Part shown: one piece after another, positions 42,377 through 50,940 of the stretch | How positions within the stretch are numbered: the first letter of the stretch is position 1 | How the letters are laid out: each line of letters begins with the position of its first letter | From: an uncultured Bacteroidales bacterium | GTDB lineage: Bacteria > Bacteroidota > Bacteroidia > Bacteroidales > UBA932 | Direction: 5' to 3' | NCBI GenBank assembly: GCA_900319485.1 | Contig: ONOQ01000005.1 | Span: 1 to 59,873 of the forward strand | Length of the DNA stretch: 59,873 nt | The notes under the pieces: model-generated | Told to the model about the DNA's origin: nothing | Seen by the model: only the letters and a program-made list of their open reading frames with translations | Databases searched by the model: none | Position numbers and translations under genes: made by a program

Positions 42377-42433
42377 CAAAGGTAAACTGCTTTAAAAGCC
42401 CCTGCAATTCTTTGCAAACCTTGCAAAAAATTG
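42377..42433 (-). promoter_or_regulatory. Operator/promoter O3 (AAA+ ATPase)
   Basis: Minus strand: CAATTTTTTGC, 7 bases, GCAAAGAATTG (42405-42433), 20 bases, TACCTTTG (42377-42384). Divergent partner of O4, 43 bases apart. Confidence 0.82.
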
Positions 42434-42476
42434 CAATTGTTTAAGTTTTTTCTATTACACATAAACTGCTTATTTC

Positions 42477-42533
42477 CAAATCCTTGCATAGTTTGCAAGG
42501 ATTTGGAATCGGACTTCAGTCGGCCTAACTTTG
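42477..42533 (+). promoter_or_regulatory. Operator/promoter O4 (RNA ligase)
   Basis: CAAATCCTTGC, 7 bases, GCAAGGATTTG at 42477-42505: a perfect inverted repeat. Then 20 bases and TAACTTTG (42526-42533), 17 bases before the ATG. Confidence 0.85.
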
Positions 42534-42550
42534 CCGAAAAACAAAACGCT

Positions 42551-43564
42551 ATGCTGACATTCAAAAAATACAGTTCCATCGAGAACCACTTCGACAGCGC
42601 CTTCATGGAGAAGGTCCGCAACCATACCCCCTTTGACGCCAGATTTGTGGTACAGGAAAAGGTACACGGCTCTAACTGCAGTTTCCTCTGCGACGGGAAG
42701 GATATCCAGTTCGCAAAACGCACCGCCGTGGTCTCCTACAACGAAGACTTTTACCAATGGCAAGAGTTGATGGATCTCTATCGCGAGCGCATATTTAAGG
42801 TATTCGGAATAGTTAAAGAGCGCATCCCGGAACTCACCTCAATCATCGTCTATGGGGAGATGTTCGGAGGCGCATATCCGCACAAGGAAGTTAAGCGAAT
42901 CGGAGCAATGTCGGCTATTCAAAAGGGCGTTTACTACTGCCCCGGGCACGATTTCTACGGCTTCGACATCTATGCATATACACCGGACGACGCCTTCTAC
43001 CTGGACGTAGATACCGCAAACTCAATTTTCCAAGAGGCCGATATTTTCTTCGCAGAAACCCTCTTCGAAGGCACCCTCGACGAGTGCCTTGCCTATCCCA
43101 ATGCCTTTCCCAGCAAGATTTTTGAGCACTTTGGCCTGCCGGCCATCGATGACAACATCTGCGAAGGCATCGTCATCCGTCCCAAGACACCGCTTTACAT
43201 ACCAAACGGTTCACGCATCATCATCAAAAGCAAGAATGCACGTTTTGCGGAGAAAAAAGGTGTCAAACACGCCCCAAAAGTCCCGAGGGCTGTACCGGAA
43301 GAAGTAGCCGAGCTATTCACTATGGCCGAAGACTACTTCACTGCACCGCGTCTAGACAACGTTAAGAGTCACATCGGAGAGGTTTCTTTCCCAAAGGATC
43401 TCGGCCGCGTTAGCGGGCTCCTGGCCAAAGACGTCTTGGAAGACTTCCTCAAAGAGCAGTCCGAGGCTTACAACAACCTTTCCAAACAAGAGCAGAAGAC
43501 TCTTAATGGACTCCTGAACAAACGCGCTATAGACTTTATCAAAGGCATCATCGGGATGCCGTAA
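42551..43564 (+). CDS. Rnl2-family RNA ligase
   Basis: 337 residues from ATG 42551; a longer frame from 42431 runs through operator O4. Nucleotidyltransferase motifs in order: I, EKVHGSN with the adenylated Lys at 37; III, FYGFDIYAY; IV, EGIVIRP; V, IIIKSKNARF. KVHGSN is the Rnl2-type (T4 Rnl2, trypanosome editing ligase) form of motif I. It would seal 3'-OH/5'-phosphate nicks in RNA. The C-terminal 90 residues form a helical extension. Promoter O4 is shared in design with the AAA+, 86-residue and phosphoesterase genes. A palindromic terminator (copy E) follows. Confidence 0.9.
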   Translation: MLTFKKYSSIENHFDSAFMEKVRNHTPFDARFVVQEKVHGSNCSFLCDGKDIQFAKRTAVVSYNEDFYQWQELMDLYRERIFKVFGIVKERIPELTSIIVYGEMFGGAYPHKEVKRIGAMSAIQKGVYYCPGHDFYGFDIYAYTPDDAFYLDVDTANSIFQEADIFFAETLFEGTLDECLAYPNAFPSKIFEHFGLPAIDDNICEGIVIRPKTPLYIPNGSRIIIKSKNARFAEKKGVKHAPKVPRAVPEEVAELFTMAEDYFTAPRLDNVKSHIGEVSFPKDLGRVSGLLAKDVLEDFLKEQSEAYNNLSKQEQKTLNGLLNKRAIDFIKGIIGMP

Positions 43565-43606
43565 TTGAATAACGCCGATTATGAGACTCCATATGCCGAA
43601 CTGCCC

Positions 43607-43710
43607 GTGGAGGTAACCTGCTGATTATTAGCCGCTTACGCAAAATAGGGTAAGCCAATCCGCTCACCCTATTTTGCGTATCTTTCTGAATATCAGACAC
43701 TTAACTCCAC
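43607..43710. terminator. Long palindromic element, copy E (104 bp)
   Basis: Lies between the convergent RNA ligase (ends 43564) and higA (ends 43762). Inner stem ATAGGGTAAGC/GCTCACCCTAT; outer GTGGAG/CTCCAC. Confidence 0.82.
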
Positions 43711-43761
43711 GCACCATCGCACCATCACGCCAACGCGCCATCGTGCCACCGCCGCGGCCAC

Positions 43762-44124
43762 TTATGCAAGCACAATAGCAGGATCGATATGCAGGCGATA
43801 ATAAATTGTCCGGGCTTGCTCGAAGGTAGGATTTGCCTTTCCGCTCAGGATGGCATTAAGACGCGCCGCGGTCATTCCAAGCATCGAAGCCATTTCCTTC
43901 TGGCTCCACTGATTCTCGGAAAGGCGGGCTTTCATAGTCTCTGACAGAGAAGGAGCCTCAATAGGATAGTTTTCCTGCTCATATTCCTCAACCAGGGCCG
44001 ATAATACATCTAGTTCCTGCAGACGAGGATCGTCTGAGGGCGTATTTTCATCCGTTTCGAAGAAAAGTTCATCGATACGCGCCATCATGGCCTTGTACTG
44101 TTTTTCGTCTTTAATCTGTGCCAT
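43762..44124 (-). CDS. higA: HigA-type antitoxin
   Basis: 120 residues. C-terminal XRE helix-turn-helix (ENQWSQKEMASMLGMTAARLNAILSGKANPTFEQARTIYYRL). It follows higB by 11 bases, the toxin-first order of HigBA modules. It should neutralise HigB and repress the pair from the palindrome at 44446. Confidence 0.88.
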   Translation of the reverse strand: MAQIKDEKQYKAMMARIDELFFETDENTPSDDPRLQELDVLSALVEEYEQENYPIEAPSLSETMKARLSENQWSQKEMASMLGMTAARLNAILSGKANPTFEQARTIYYRLHIDPAIVLA

Positions 44125-44135
44125 ATTCCTTCCTC

Positions 44136-44429
44136 CTATATGGTTGAAACATCTATCTTGTCATATTCATCGTGTGTCCCGATAAAGCGGATATACACGA
44201 GCGACGGAGTGAACTTAACTGCAACCACCAGCCTGTAATGATTTCCTTTTATATTGAAAACATAGTGCTGATTCCCCACGTAATCAACTGAATTAAAATC
44301 GTTTTGCATATCAGTAAGGCTGTGCCAGGAAGCACGGCTGGTCTTCACATACCATTCCTTCAAAGCCTGCTCTGAATCCGGGTGCTTTTCCCAAAACTCT
44401 CTCAAAGATGATATGGCAATCACTCTCAT
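44136..44429 (-). CDS. higB: HigB-type mRNA interferase toxin
   Basis: 97 residues, RelE/HigB fold (PF09907-like): RVIAISSLREFWEKHPDSEQ, ALKEWYVKTSRASW, HYVFNIKGNHYRLVVAV, then VYIRFIGTHDEYDKID. These enzymes cut mRNA in the ribosome. Paired with higA; located 54 bases from the end of jetD, on the same strand as Wadjet but with its own promoter. Confidence 0.9.
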   Translation of the reverse strand: MRVIAISSLREFWEKHPDSEQALKEWYVKTSRASWHSLTDMQNDFNSVDYVGNQHYVFNIKGNHYRLVVAVKFTPSLVYIRFIGTHDEYDKIDVSTI

Positions 44430-44433
44430 AGCA

Positions 44434-44464
44434 CAAAGATAAAAATTATCAAATTGATAACAAA
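44434..44464 (-). promoter_or_regulatory. higBA promoter with central operator
   Basis: Minus strand TTTG (44461-44464), 19 bases, TATCTTTG (44434-44441). The perfect palindrome TTATCAA-A-TTGATAA (44446-44460) fills the spacer, well placed for autorepression. Confidence 0.8.
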
Positions 44465-44483
44465 ATTTTTTTAAACGAAATTT

Positions 44484-45392
44484 TCAAAGCCCTTCTCGAT
44501 GGTTGAAGGTTCCACAATCGGTAACATACCCTTCCTGATCATACCCCTTCTGGTGGCGGTGGATCAGTTGCACAAGGGGTTCCAGGCGGGGGTCCGGGAG
44601 CGGCATACGGCCAAAGCGGGCGAACTGGACGCTGTAGCGCTCACGGCTGCCGGAGGCGGCAAGGCGCTCCTCGATATCGGCAGGGACAAAGAAGGCGGAG
44701 CGCTCGGGGCCAAGGTGAGGGTAGAACTCCGTGAGGTAGATGTTGATTCCCGCAAGGTCGAAGTCCCCGAAGTGGACGTACTGGTTGGGGATTTCCTGCA
44801 GCCACATCACAAGGTCCCGCGACTGCGGGTAGCGGGAGACCAGCAGGAGTGGCGGGATGCCGTCTCCGCCGAACTGGTCCAGGATCTCATCCCAGACGGC
44901 GCCCTGCCGCTCCGGGAGGCGGAAATTCTCCATATTCTCCACACCCACCACAATGGCGTTGGAGGGGATTCTGAACTGAAGGAAGTCACTGATATAAAGG
45001 AAACTGCCTGGACAGGGGCACAGCAGCAGTTTCCGCTCCCCCAGGCGCACGCTAAGCGGGCCGATTACATTCACCGGAAAGCCCGGGCAGGAGCGTACGG
45101 AAACGGCCTTGGAGTCTCCAAGGAGCTGAACCTGCTGCGCGCGGGAGGCAGGCGGCGAGGCAAATAAATCGGCCGTTTCCTCAAGCATATCCGGCTGCAG
45201 GCCCTTACTCCTTAAATACACGTCAAAAGCGGCCTTGGAGACCACCCTGAGGGACTTATGGCTGCCCCGGACGATGCAGGTAACCCCACCTTCGGAGAGC
45301 ATTTCATCCAGCCACTCCGGTGGAAACCGGCTGAAAGGAACGCTCTCTCCACGGCTTAATGAAGAAAATGCCTGAATCAAAGATGCCCTCAT
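44484..45392 (-). CDS. jetD: Wadjet JetD: TOPRIM-domain nuclease subunit
   Basis: 302 residues. C-terminal DUF2220-type TOPRIM domain: the acidic Glu in IVVGVENMENF and the DxD pair in HFGDFDLAGINIYL. N-terminal winged-helix-like region (SLIQAFSSLSRGESVPFSRFP). In Wadjet, JetD cuts closed-circular (plasmid) DNA once the JetABC motor has extruded it. ATG overlaps the stop of jetC by four bases. Last gene of the operon; higBA follows. Confidence 0.92.
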   Translation of the reverse strand: MRASLIQAFSSLSRGESVPFSRFPPEWLDEMLSEGGVTCIVRGSHKSLRVVSKAAFDVYLRSKGLQPDMLEETADLFASPPASRAQQVQLLGDSKAVSVRSCPGFPVNVIGPLSVRLGERKLLLCPCPGSFLYISDFLQFRIPSNAIVVGVENMENFRLPERQGAVWDEILDQFGGDGIPPLLLVSRYPQSRDLVMWLQEIPNQYVHFGDFDLAGINIYLTEFYPHLGPERSAFFVPADIEERLAASGSRERYSVQFARFGRMPLPDPRLEPLVQLIHRHQKGYDQEGYVTDCGTFNHREGL

Positions 45393-48300
45393 ACCTCCGC
45401 CGCCTCCTTCCGGCTCAGAAGTGATTGAATCACGGTATGGTTACTCTCCTTGGTTAGAAGGTAAGTGTGCCTGTAATCGGCCACATTGTACGGCACCGGG
45501 GAGCCGTTCACCAGGAAGATATTCCGCGCCCCGGCAAAGTCCAGGATGCCCTTGATGTTGCGGGGGTGGAGTTTCCCTATCTCATCCATCACGCAGTGAA
45601 GGCGGAAATCCTTGAACCGGCCGCTCACCCGCTCCTTGAACACATTGATGAGCATGATGTTAACCATAGCCTTCACCAGAACGTCCGTGCCGTCGGAGCC
45701 CACTGACGATATCTTCTCAACCCAGCCGGTGTCGTTGTCGTTCTCCCGGATGCGGAACTGCATCTCGAAGGTATCTCCCAGGGTGAGGCGGGCGCTCCCG
45801 AGGTGCTCCGTCCCAAGTTGCCGGGCCAGTTCCAGCAGGAACTCCACCGCCCCGGTGTTCACCTGGTCCCGTTTATCGGCCCCGAAAAGGTTCACCTCCC
45901 CCATCCCGAAGCCGTGATCCCCCACGAACTGCTTGATTTCCTGGAGGAGAACCACCAGGCGGCCCGGCGACGGGACTGTGCGGAGTTCAATGCTCCTGAC
46001 GGCGCCGATGAAGTTTTTCTCCTTAAAGTCGAAGTTGATGTCGCGTACGATGCCGGCAACCTCGGAACTGTGGCGGGAGACCTCGTCCATCTCGTGGGAG
46101 ATGCGAAGGAGAAGGTCTGCGTAATGCCCGCTGGTGCGCCGACGGAACTCCTCAATCTTGTCATTGCCGATGAATTCCTCCAACTGAGCCGCAAAGGCGC
46201 GGAAGTCCTCGTCCGTGCGGTTGTCCGTCCGGAAGCCGAAGACGTTGCCCGGGCTGAAGCAGCCGGTGAAAGCCGTAACGCTGTCCCGGAAGGTGTTTTC
46301 CGTGGAGCGCCTGTCACTGAGCGTCTTATGGATCTGGTCAATCAGTTGACGGCAGGTCTTGTCAGTCTCCGCCTCCCTCGCCTCAGGAAGAAGTGGCAGC
46401 GGGCAGTTTTCCTCAAAATTCCGGGCGCTTTCAAGACCTTCACGCAGGGTTTTGAGTTCATCTTTCAGGAGCCTCAGGGCTTCAAGGGCAGTGTTAAGGG
46501 CATCCTCCACCTTTCTCCGTTTAAGGTTGTAGCGGTCCTGAAGGCCGGCCTTCTTGCCCTCCAGCGCCTTTTTCTGAGAGGCAAGACTGTCCTTCCTGTC
46601 AAAGTAGTTTTCCTTGTCCTGCCGGTATCGGAAAAGCGTTTCCTTGTTCTTGCCGATGGCCTCCAAGCGCTCCTCCAGGACACGGATGGCCCCCTCGCAC
46701 CTCTCCAGCGCCCGGATATCGGCACCCTCCCCGAAAAGAGCCTTCTCCCTTTCCACATTCAGCGCTTTAAGGGAAGAGGCCAGTTCCAACTCCCGGGCCT
46801 TGATTTCACTTTCCACGGCCGACTGCGCCTGATTCCGCTGATGAAGGAGGGACTGCCGATGCCTTGCCTCGTTCTCCCGGGCCCTGGCGCATTCCCCGGC
46901 TTTTTCCAAAAGGAGTTTCTTAAGGGCGTCTTCAGAGAGCACCCGCTCTGATGTGAGAGCCCGGATTTCCTCCTGGAAACGGGCCTTCGCTTGCTCACGC
47001 GCCTCCAGCGTCTTCTGCTCGTAGAGAGCCTTCCGGCCCTCCGCAGCAGTGAGTTTTGCGGGAAGCATCAGACCAGCGGTACGGATACCGGAGAGTTCCT
47101 CACGGAGGGCCTTTATCTTAACGCCCCATTTCTTCTTAAGCGCCTGAATTTCAGCCTCTTTCTCGGCAAGGAGGTTCTCCCTTCCGGCATTCAGTGAAGC
47201 GCGTTCCTTTTCCAGTTTGAGTTTCTCCTTCATAAGCTGCTCCGGCGTTCTTACCTTCGTTTTGAGACTGCTTAGGTCAATGTCCACCCCAAAAAGCGAC
47301 TCCCCCTTTCCCTCTGACGGGAACAGTTTTTTGGAATAGAGGACCGCCTTTTCATCGGCCACCTTGCCGATATTTCCCTCCCAGTCCGGTTTATGAAGGG
47401 AAAGCCACTGAATGAAAGAGCCCTCCATAGAAGAGAGAAGCGCTTCAATATCAGTTATTTGAGAGTCAAGGACGGTGATCCCCGAAGCCATCTTTTCAAG
47501 CCTTCCGTCGTACTCCCTGGAAAGGGCATCCTGCGCGTACTGCCCGTCCTTCACTGCCGCATCCACCTGCGCCTGGGCCGATTTCTCCGACGCTTCCAGC
47601 GCCCTCTCCTCGCTCCGGAGCCGGGCAAGTTCCGTGCGGACACTGTCTATTTCATTTTGGTAAGGGTTAAGGTGAGAAGACACCGCCAGCCCCTTATCTG
47701 CAGAGGCAATCCTTTCCTTTAAGTCAGAGATCTGGTTTTGATAAGCAGCCTCCCTCTCCGCAAAAGACTCCTCGATGCCGGAAAGTTCTTCCTGCGTAGA
47801 TGCCATCAACCTGGTTATCTGCGTGTTATACGCCTCGCCTATCTCAACGATTCGCTTTCCTCGCGCGGCCTTCCAGCCCTCGAAACCAAGTTTCAGGGCA
47901 CTCTCGCGGTCGGCAAACTGGGCCGATATATCCGCATACTCCCTCATCAGGCGCTCCCGGAGTTGCCGCTCCCCGTCAAGCTCCGCCTTAAGGGCCGGTT
48001 CCTCCCCGTCCTCCTCTATAATACGGCCGATATCCAGGGCCTCGTACTTTCTCCGCAGCCTTGGAATCTTCTCCAGTGCATCCTTCACAATGCCCAGTTC
48101 CTCGTCCAGGCCGGAGAGTTCCTGGCGGAACTTTTCCGAAAGTTCAGCCAGTTTCTCCCTGTGCTTATCTATCTGGATCTCAAGCGCTTCCGCCTCTTTT
48201 TCCGCCAGGGGGATCCGTTCCTCGGCACGGCGGCGGGCAAAGCGAAGTTCCAGCAGAGCCGTCTGAAGTTCGTCGTCCAGATACAGAAGGCGTCGGTACT

Positions 48301-49042
48301 GCTCTATCAGGCGGTCGGCCAGAGAGCGCACCTTGATCTCTCCCTTTTCCTTGTCAAACCACTGCAGGATGTCCCTGTACTCCCTCTCGAACTCGGAGAG
48401 TTGTCCGCGGAAATAAACCAGATCTATCCCCGGTTCCTCGTCCCCCAGGGACCTTATTATTATGTCCTTTATAAAATCCGCATCCACCTTGGCGCCCAGG
48501 AACACGTTCTGAAGGCTCCTTGGAATGTTCTGATACTGAGCCGTTTCCATTATGCAGTACGGATGGAAGGCCTTTTCCGTAACCGCCCTGTTGCCGTACA
48601 GGATGTCACGGTACTCCTGGTACTCGTCCACAATCCGGGTCATCGGTGCGCCCTCCAGCCGCTGGCGGATGAGGCTGTGATCGGCCGTCACCCTGCCGTC
48701 CTCCCCCACCAGCCAGTCCCGGGAGAAGGGCGCGCCGATAAAGCGGAAGACGCTCCGTGCGTGCCGCCGGAAAACCAGCACCGTAAAGGCCCCGAACTCC
48801 GTTTCAACCTCATACGCCAGGTAGGAATCCGCCCCCGGAAGGTAGAAATCGTCAAAACTCTTCTTCTCACGGCTTATCCCAAGACGCGTCTTGTCCCCGG
48901 TGTAAAAGAACAAAATCGCCCTCAGCACCGTGCTCTTCCCAACGCCCTGGGTACCAATAAGATGCACGTTGCCGTCAAGCCGCACCTCCCCGTAGCGGAT
49001 GCCGGCACTGTTAATGAAGATTACCTTACTTAACTGTCTCAT
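45389..49042 (-). CDS. jetC: Wadjet JetC: SMC-like ATPase
   Basis: 1217 residues. Walker A GTQGVGKST at 30-38, followed by long heptad-rich arms (about 230-960) separated by a hinge-like region. Near the C-terminus come the signature-like SSVGSDGTDVLVKAMVNIML, Walker B LHCVMDEIGKLHP and the D-loop region. This is the MukB-like motor that loops DNA in Wadjet (JetABCD/MksBEFG). Overlaps jetB by 17 bases and jetD by 4. Length is within the range for JetC. Confidence 0.95.
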   Translation of the reverse strand: MRQLSKVIFINSAGIRYGEVRLDGNVHLIGTQGVGKSTVLRAILFFYTGDKTRLGISREKKSFDDFYLPGADSYLAYEVETEFGAFTVLVFRRHARSVFRFIGAPFSRDWLVGEDGRVTADHSLIRQRLEGAPMTRIVDEYQEYRDILYGNRAVTEKAFHPYCIMETAQYQNIPRSLQNVFLGAKVDADFIKDIIIRSLGDEEPGIDLVYFRGQLSEFEREYRDILQWFDKEKGEIKVRSLADRLIEQYRRLLYLDDELQTALLELRFARRRAEERIPLAEKEAEALEIQIDKHREKLAELSEKFRQELSGLDEELGIVKDALEKIPRLRRKYEALDIGRIIEEDGEEPALKAELDGERQLRERLMREYADISAQFADRESALKLGFEGWKAARGKRIVEIGEAYNTQITRLMASTQEELSGIEESFAEREAAYQNQISDLKERIASADKGLAVSSHLNPYQNEIDSVRTELARLRSEERALEASEKSAQAQVDAAVKDGQYAQDALSREYDGRLEKMASGITVLDSQITDIEALLSSMEGSFIQWLSLHKPDWEGNIGKVADEKAVLYSKKLFPSEGKGESLFGVDIDLSSLKTKVRTPEQLMKEKLKLEKERASLNAGRENLLAEKEAEIQALKKKWGVKIKALREELSGIRTAGLMLPAKLTAAEGRKALYEQKTLEAREQAKARFQEEIRALTSERVLSEDALKKLLLEKAGECARARENEARHRQSLLHQRNQAQSAVESEIKARELELASSLKALNVEREKALFGEGADIRALERCEGAIRVLEERLEAIGKNKETLFRYRQDKENYFDRKDSLASQKKALEGKKAGLQDRYNLKRRKVEDALNTALEALRLLKDELKTLREGLESARNFEENCPLPLLPEAREAETDKTCRQLIDQIHKTLSDRRSTENTFRDSVTAFTGCFSPGNVFGFRTDNRTDEDFRAFAAQLEEFIGNDKIEEFRRRTSGHYADLLLRISHEMDEVSRHSSEVAGIVRDINFDFKEKNFIGAVRSIELRTVPSPGRLVVLLQEIKQFVGDHGFGMGEVNLFGADKRDQVNTGAVEFLLELARQLGTEHLGSARLTLGDTFEMQFRIRENDNDTGWVEKISSVGSDGTDVLVKAMVNIMLINVFKERVSGRFKDFRLHCVMDEIGKLHPRNIKGILDFAGARNIFLVNGSPVPYNVADYRHTYLLTKESNHTVIQSLLSRKEAAEV

Positions 49043-49577
49043 TTTCTTCCTCTTCCGTAATAGTGAGCATTTCCACCAGGTCCTCCAGGAAATGGAAGGC
49101 CGACGTTACCCGGTACCGCTGCTCAAACTCGTTCTCCAGTTCTATAAAGCCCGCCTTCAGAAGGTCCTCAACCAACTGGTCCACCGCAGCCTTCACGCTC
49201 CGCCCTCCCTCGTACAGACGCCGGGCCTTTTCCTTCAGTTCAACGTCGGCCGCTGTGGCCTCCATAATGGCCGATGGCGTAAAGCGGCAGCCCGCCGTGA
49301 AGCCCCCGTAGAACGTCTTCAGAAAGTCCAGCCGGTCTATCCAAACGCCAAGGGTTGTGAGCCTTCGCGTCAGTTCCGCCCGGCTCTCCTCCCGCGTAAA
49401 GTGGAAGTAGCCGTTCCCCTGCTCCAGCACAAAGCCGATCCCATCATAATAAGCCTTGTACTCCTCAAAATGCTCCTCAATGTAGTCAAACAGCCGCCTG
49501 TTCTCCGCGCGGGCACTGTCCTGGCAAATAAACCCACCGCGGGAGAGGATCTCGAATATTTCCCTGGTTTTGATCAT
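49026..49577 (-). CDS. jetB: Wadjet JetB: MukE-like KITE subunit
   Basis: 183 residues, helical with winged-helix segments (DSARAENRRLFDYIEEHFEEYKAYY; SVKAAVDQLVEDLLKAGFIELENEF). The position between the kleisin and SMC genes identifies it as JetB. ATG (49575-49577) overlaps the stop of the small upstream gene by four bases. Overlaps jetC by 17 bases. Confidence 0.9.
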   Translation of the reverse strand: MIKTREIFEILSRGGFICQDSARAENRRLFDYIEEHFEEYKAYYDGIGFVLEQGNGYFHFTREESRAELTRRLTTLGVWIDRLDFLKTFYGGFTAGCRFTPSAIMEATAADVELKEKARRLYEGGRSVKAAVDQLVEDLLKAGFIELENEFEQRYRVTSAFHFLEDLVEMLTITEEEENETVK

Positions 49578-49747
49578 TCTACCTTGTCAAAATGAGTTGG
49601 GAATCTAAATGAAGGCCAAGGATTGTTCTTAAACGTATCGAAATCGCTACGTTTAAAAACAGGGCTGTTTAGGCATTCTAAATCTGATGTGTAAACCGAG
49701 ATATCAATGCCGTTTGCATGAATTGTTTCTTTTACTTTAATACCCAT
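49574..49747 (-). CDS. 57-residue gene inside the Wadjet operon, unknown
   Basis: A short frame from ATG 49747 to TGA 49574-49576: MGIKVKETIHANGIDISVY at the start, FRFPTHFDKVE at the end. It begins 12 bases after the jetA stop and its own stop overlaps the jetB ATG (ATGA). The spacing would be an unlikely accident in a non-coding gap of 180 bases. The sequence looks like a small globular or beta-strand peptide without membrane segment. I know of no such component in described Wadjet systems (JetA-D only). It could be an accessory subunit, a regulator or an inhibitor of self-cutting; function is open. Confidence 0.75.
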   Translation of the reverse strand: MGIKVKETIHANGIDISVYTSDLECLNSPVFKRSDFDTFKNNPWPSFRFPTHFDKVE

Positions 49748-49759
49748 ATAAATGTAATT

Positions 49760-50935
49760 TTATTTGGCATAAATTAGTGGATAAGAATACGTTACAGACT
49801 CAGCCACCTCCGGGCCGATCCTAAGGTCTTCCGGAAACTCGGAGGCGATGCGGCAAAAGAGCGTGAGGCGCTCCTCCTCCGTCACGGGGCGGGAAAAGCC
49901 GTAGCCGGAAAGGAAAGTCATAAGGTCTGCGGAACTGCCGATAAAGGCGCTCAGGACCTCGTAGGTACTCAGAACATCCGCCACCGCCGGCGGGCGGGAG
50001 AGGTCATCGGCCGACAGCGGCTCCCCCACCGTCTTTACCTTCATGACCGGGCGCCGGAGGGCTGCGTGTGCCTCTTTCAAAGCTGCAAGGCCGTCGGCCG
50101 ATCCCGTCACCGCCTCCAGCGATGGCAGGCAGCCGTATTTTGGCCGCTTCTCCAAAAACGCGTACCGATGCGTCTGCAGCACAAAAAGAACGTCCGTCTG
50201 CCGTTCCCACACCAACTGGTCCTTGAGGTACTTCACCCGCCTCACCTTCTCCACCAGTGCGCGCTCCGCCTCAATGCGGTTAAGGTAGCGGATAATCTGC
50301 CGGTCCAGTTCCAGTAGGTTGTGATACGCCTCCGTCAGCTGCCGTTTCACCTCCCCAGCCACATCGCCAAAGAATCCCGGCGGATGAGCATCAATCACCT
50401 TCTCCGCCTCCTTCACAAGAAGGGCAATGTCCTCCCGCTTCACGTCCAGTTGCTCCAGGCGCTTCCGCTTGAGCGCATAGTCCCGCTCGTTCTTGTAGGT
50501 GCTGTCTATGTTGCGCTTGAGGTCAATCACATTCCGCTGGGTTGAAAGGCCGATATTCCTGAGGATCCGAACCACCTCCGCCATAAAGCGGCCTTTCTGC
50601 ACCTGAGTCCCGGCCGTGAACCAGAGGTCGATATTCTCCAAAAGCGCATCTATGTGCTGCCTGACGGACGCCACGTTAATCTCCTCGTTCACCTCCAGAA
50701 CATCCTCGAAAAACCGAAGGTAAGTATCCTCCAGCACCAGAACACCTTCCTCAAGCCGCACCACCCCGTGCTCCAGAAGAAGGCCCAGCCGCCGCTGGTC
50801 TCGGTCAAGAAACCCTTCCAACGCCTGCTCAGAGCGTAGCGACGGCGCCTTCCTCCCCGTAAACAGGAATTTCAGGATCTCCTTCTCGCGCGCAATCATC
50901 CTCAGCAGCGCATCTATGTCCCTGAATGCGATCAT
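49760..50935 (-). CDS. jetA: Wadjet JetA: MukF-like kleisin
   Basis: 391 residues from ATG 50935 (MIAFRDIDALLRMIAREKEI). N-terminal winged-helix region, a long helical middle (DALLENIDLWFTAGTQVQKGRFMAEVVRILR; ALKRKRLEQLDVKREDIALLVKEAEKVIDAH) and a C-terminal domain ending LIYAK. First gene of the operon, upstream of jetB and jetC, in the kleisin position. It connects the JetC heads. The start lies 6 bases after the -7 box of element P2, so the mRNA is nearly leaderless. Confidence 0.88.
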   Translation of the reverse strand: MIAFRDIDALLRMIAREKEILKFLFTGRKAPSLRSEQALEGFLDRDQRRLGLLLEHGVVRLEEGVLVLEDTYLRFFEDVLEVNEEINVASVRQHIDALLENIDLWFTAGTQVQKGRFMAEVVRILRNIGLSTQRNVIDLKRNIDSTYKNERDYALKRKRLEQLDVKREDIALLVKEAEKVIDAHPPGFFGDVAGEVKRQLTEAYHNLLELDRQIIRYLNRIEAERALVEKVRRVKYLKDQLVWERQTDVLFVLQTHRYAFLEKRPKYGCLPSLEAVTGSADGLAALKEAHAALRRPVMKVKTVGEPLSADDLSRPPAVADVLSTYEVLSAFIGSSADLMTFLSGYGFSRPVTEEERLTLFCRIASEFPEDLRIGPEVAESVTYSYPLIYAK

Positions 50936-50940
50936 ACGGA

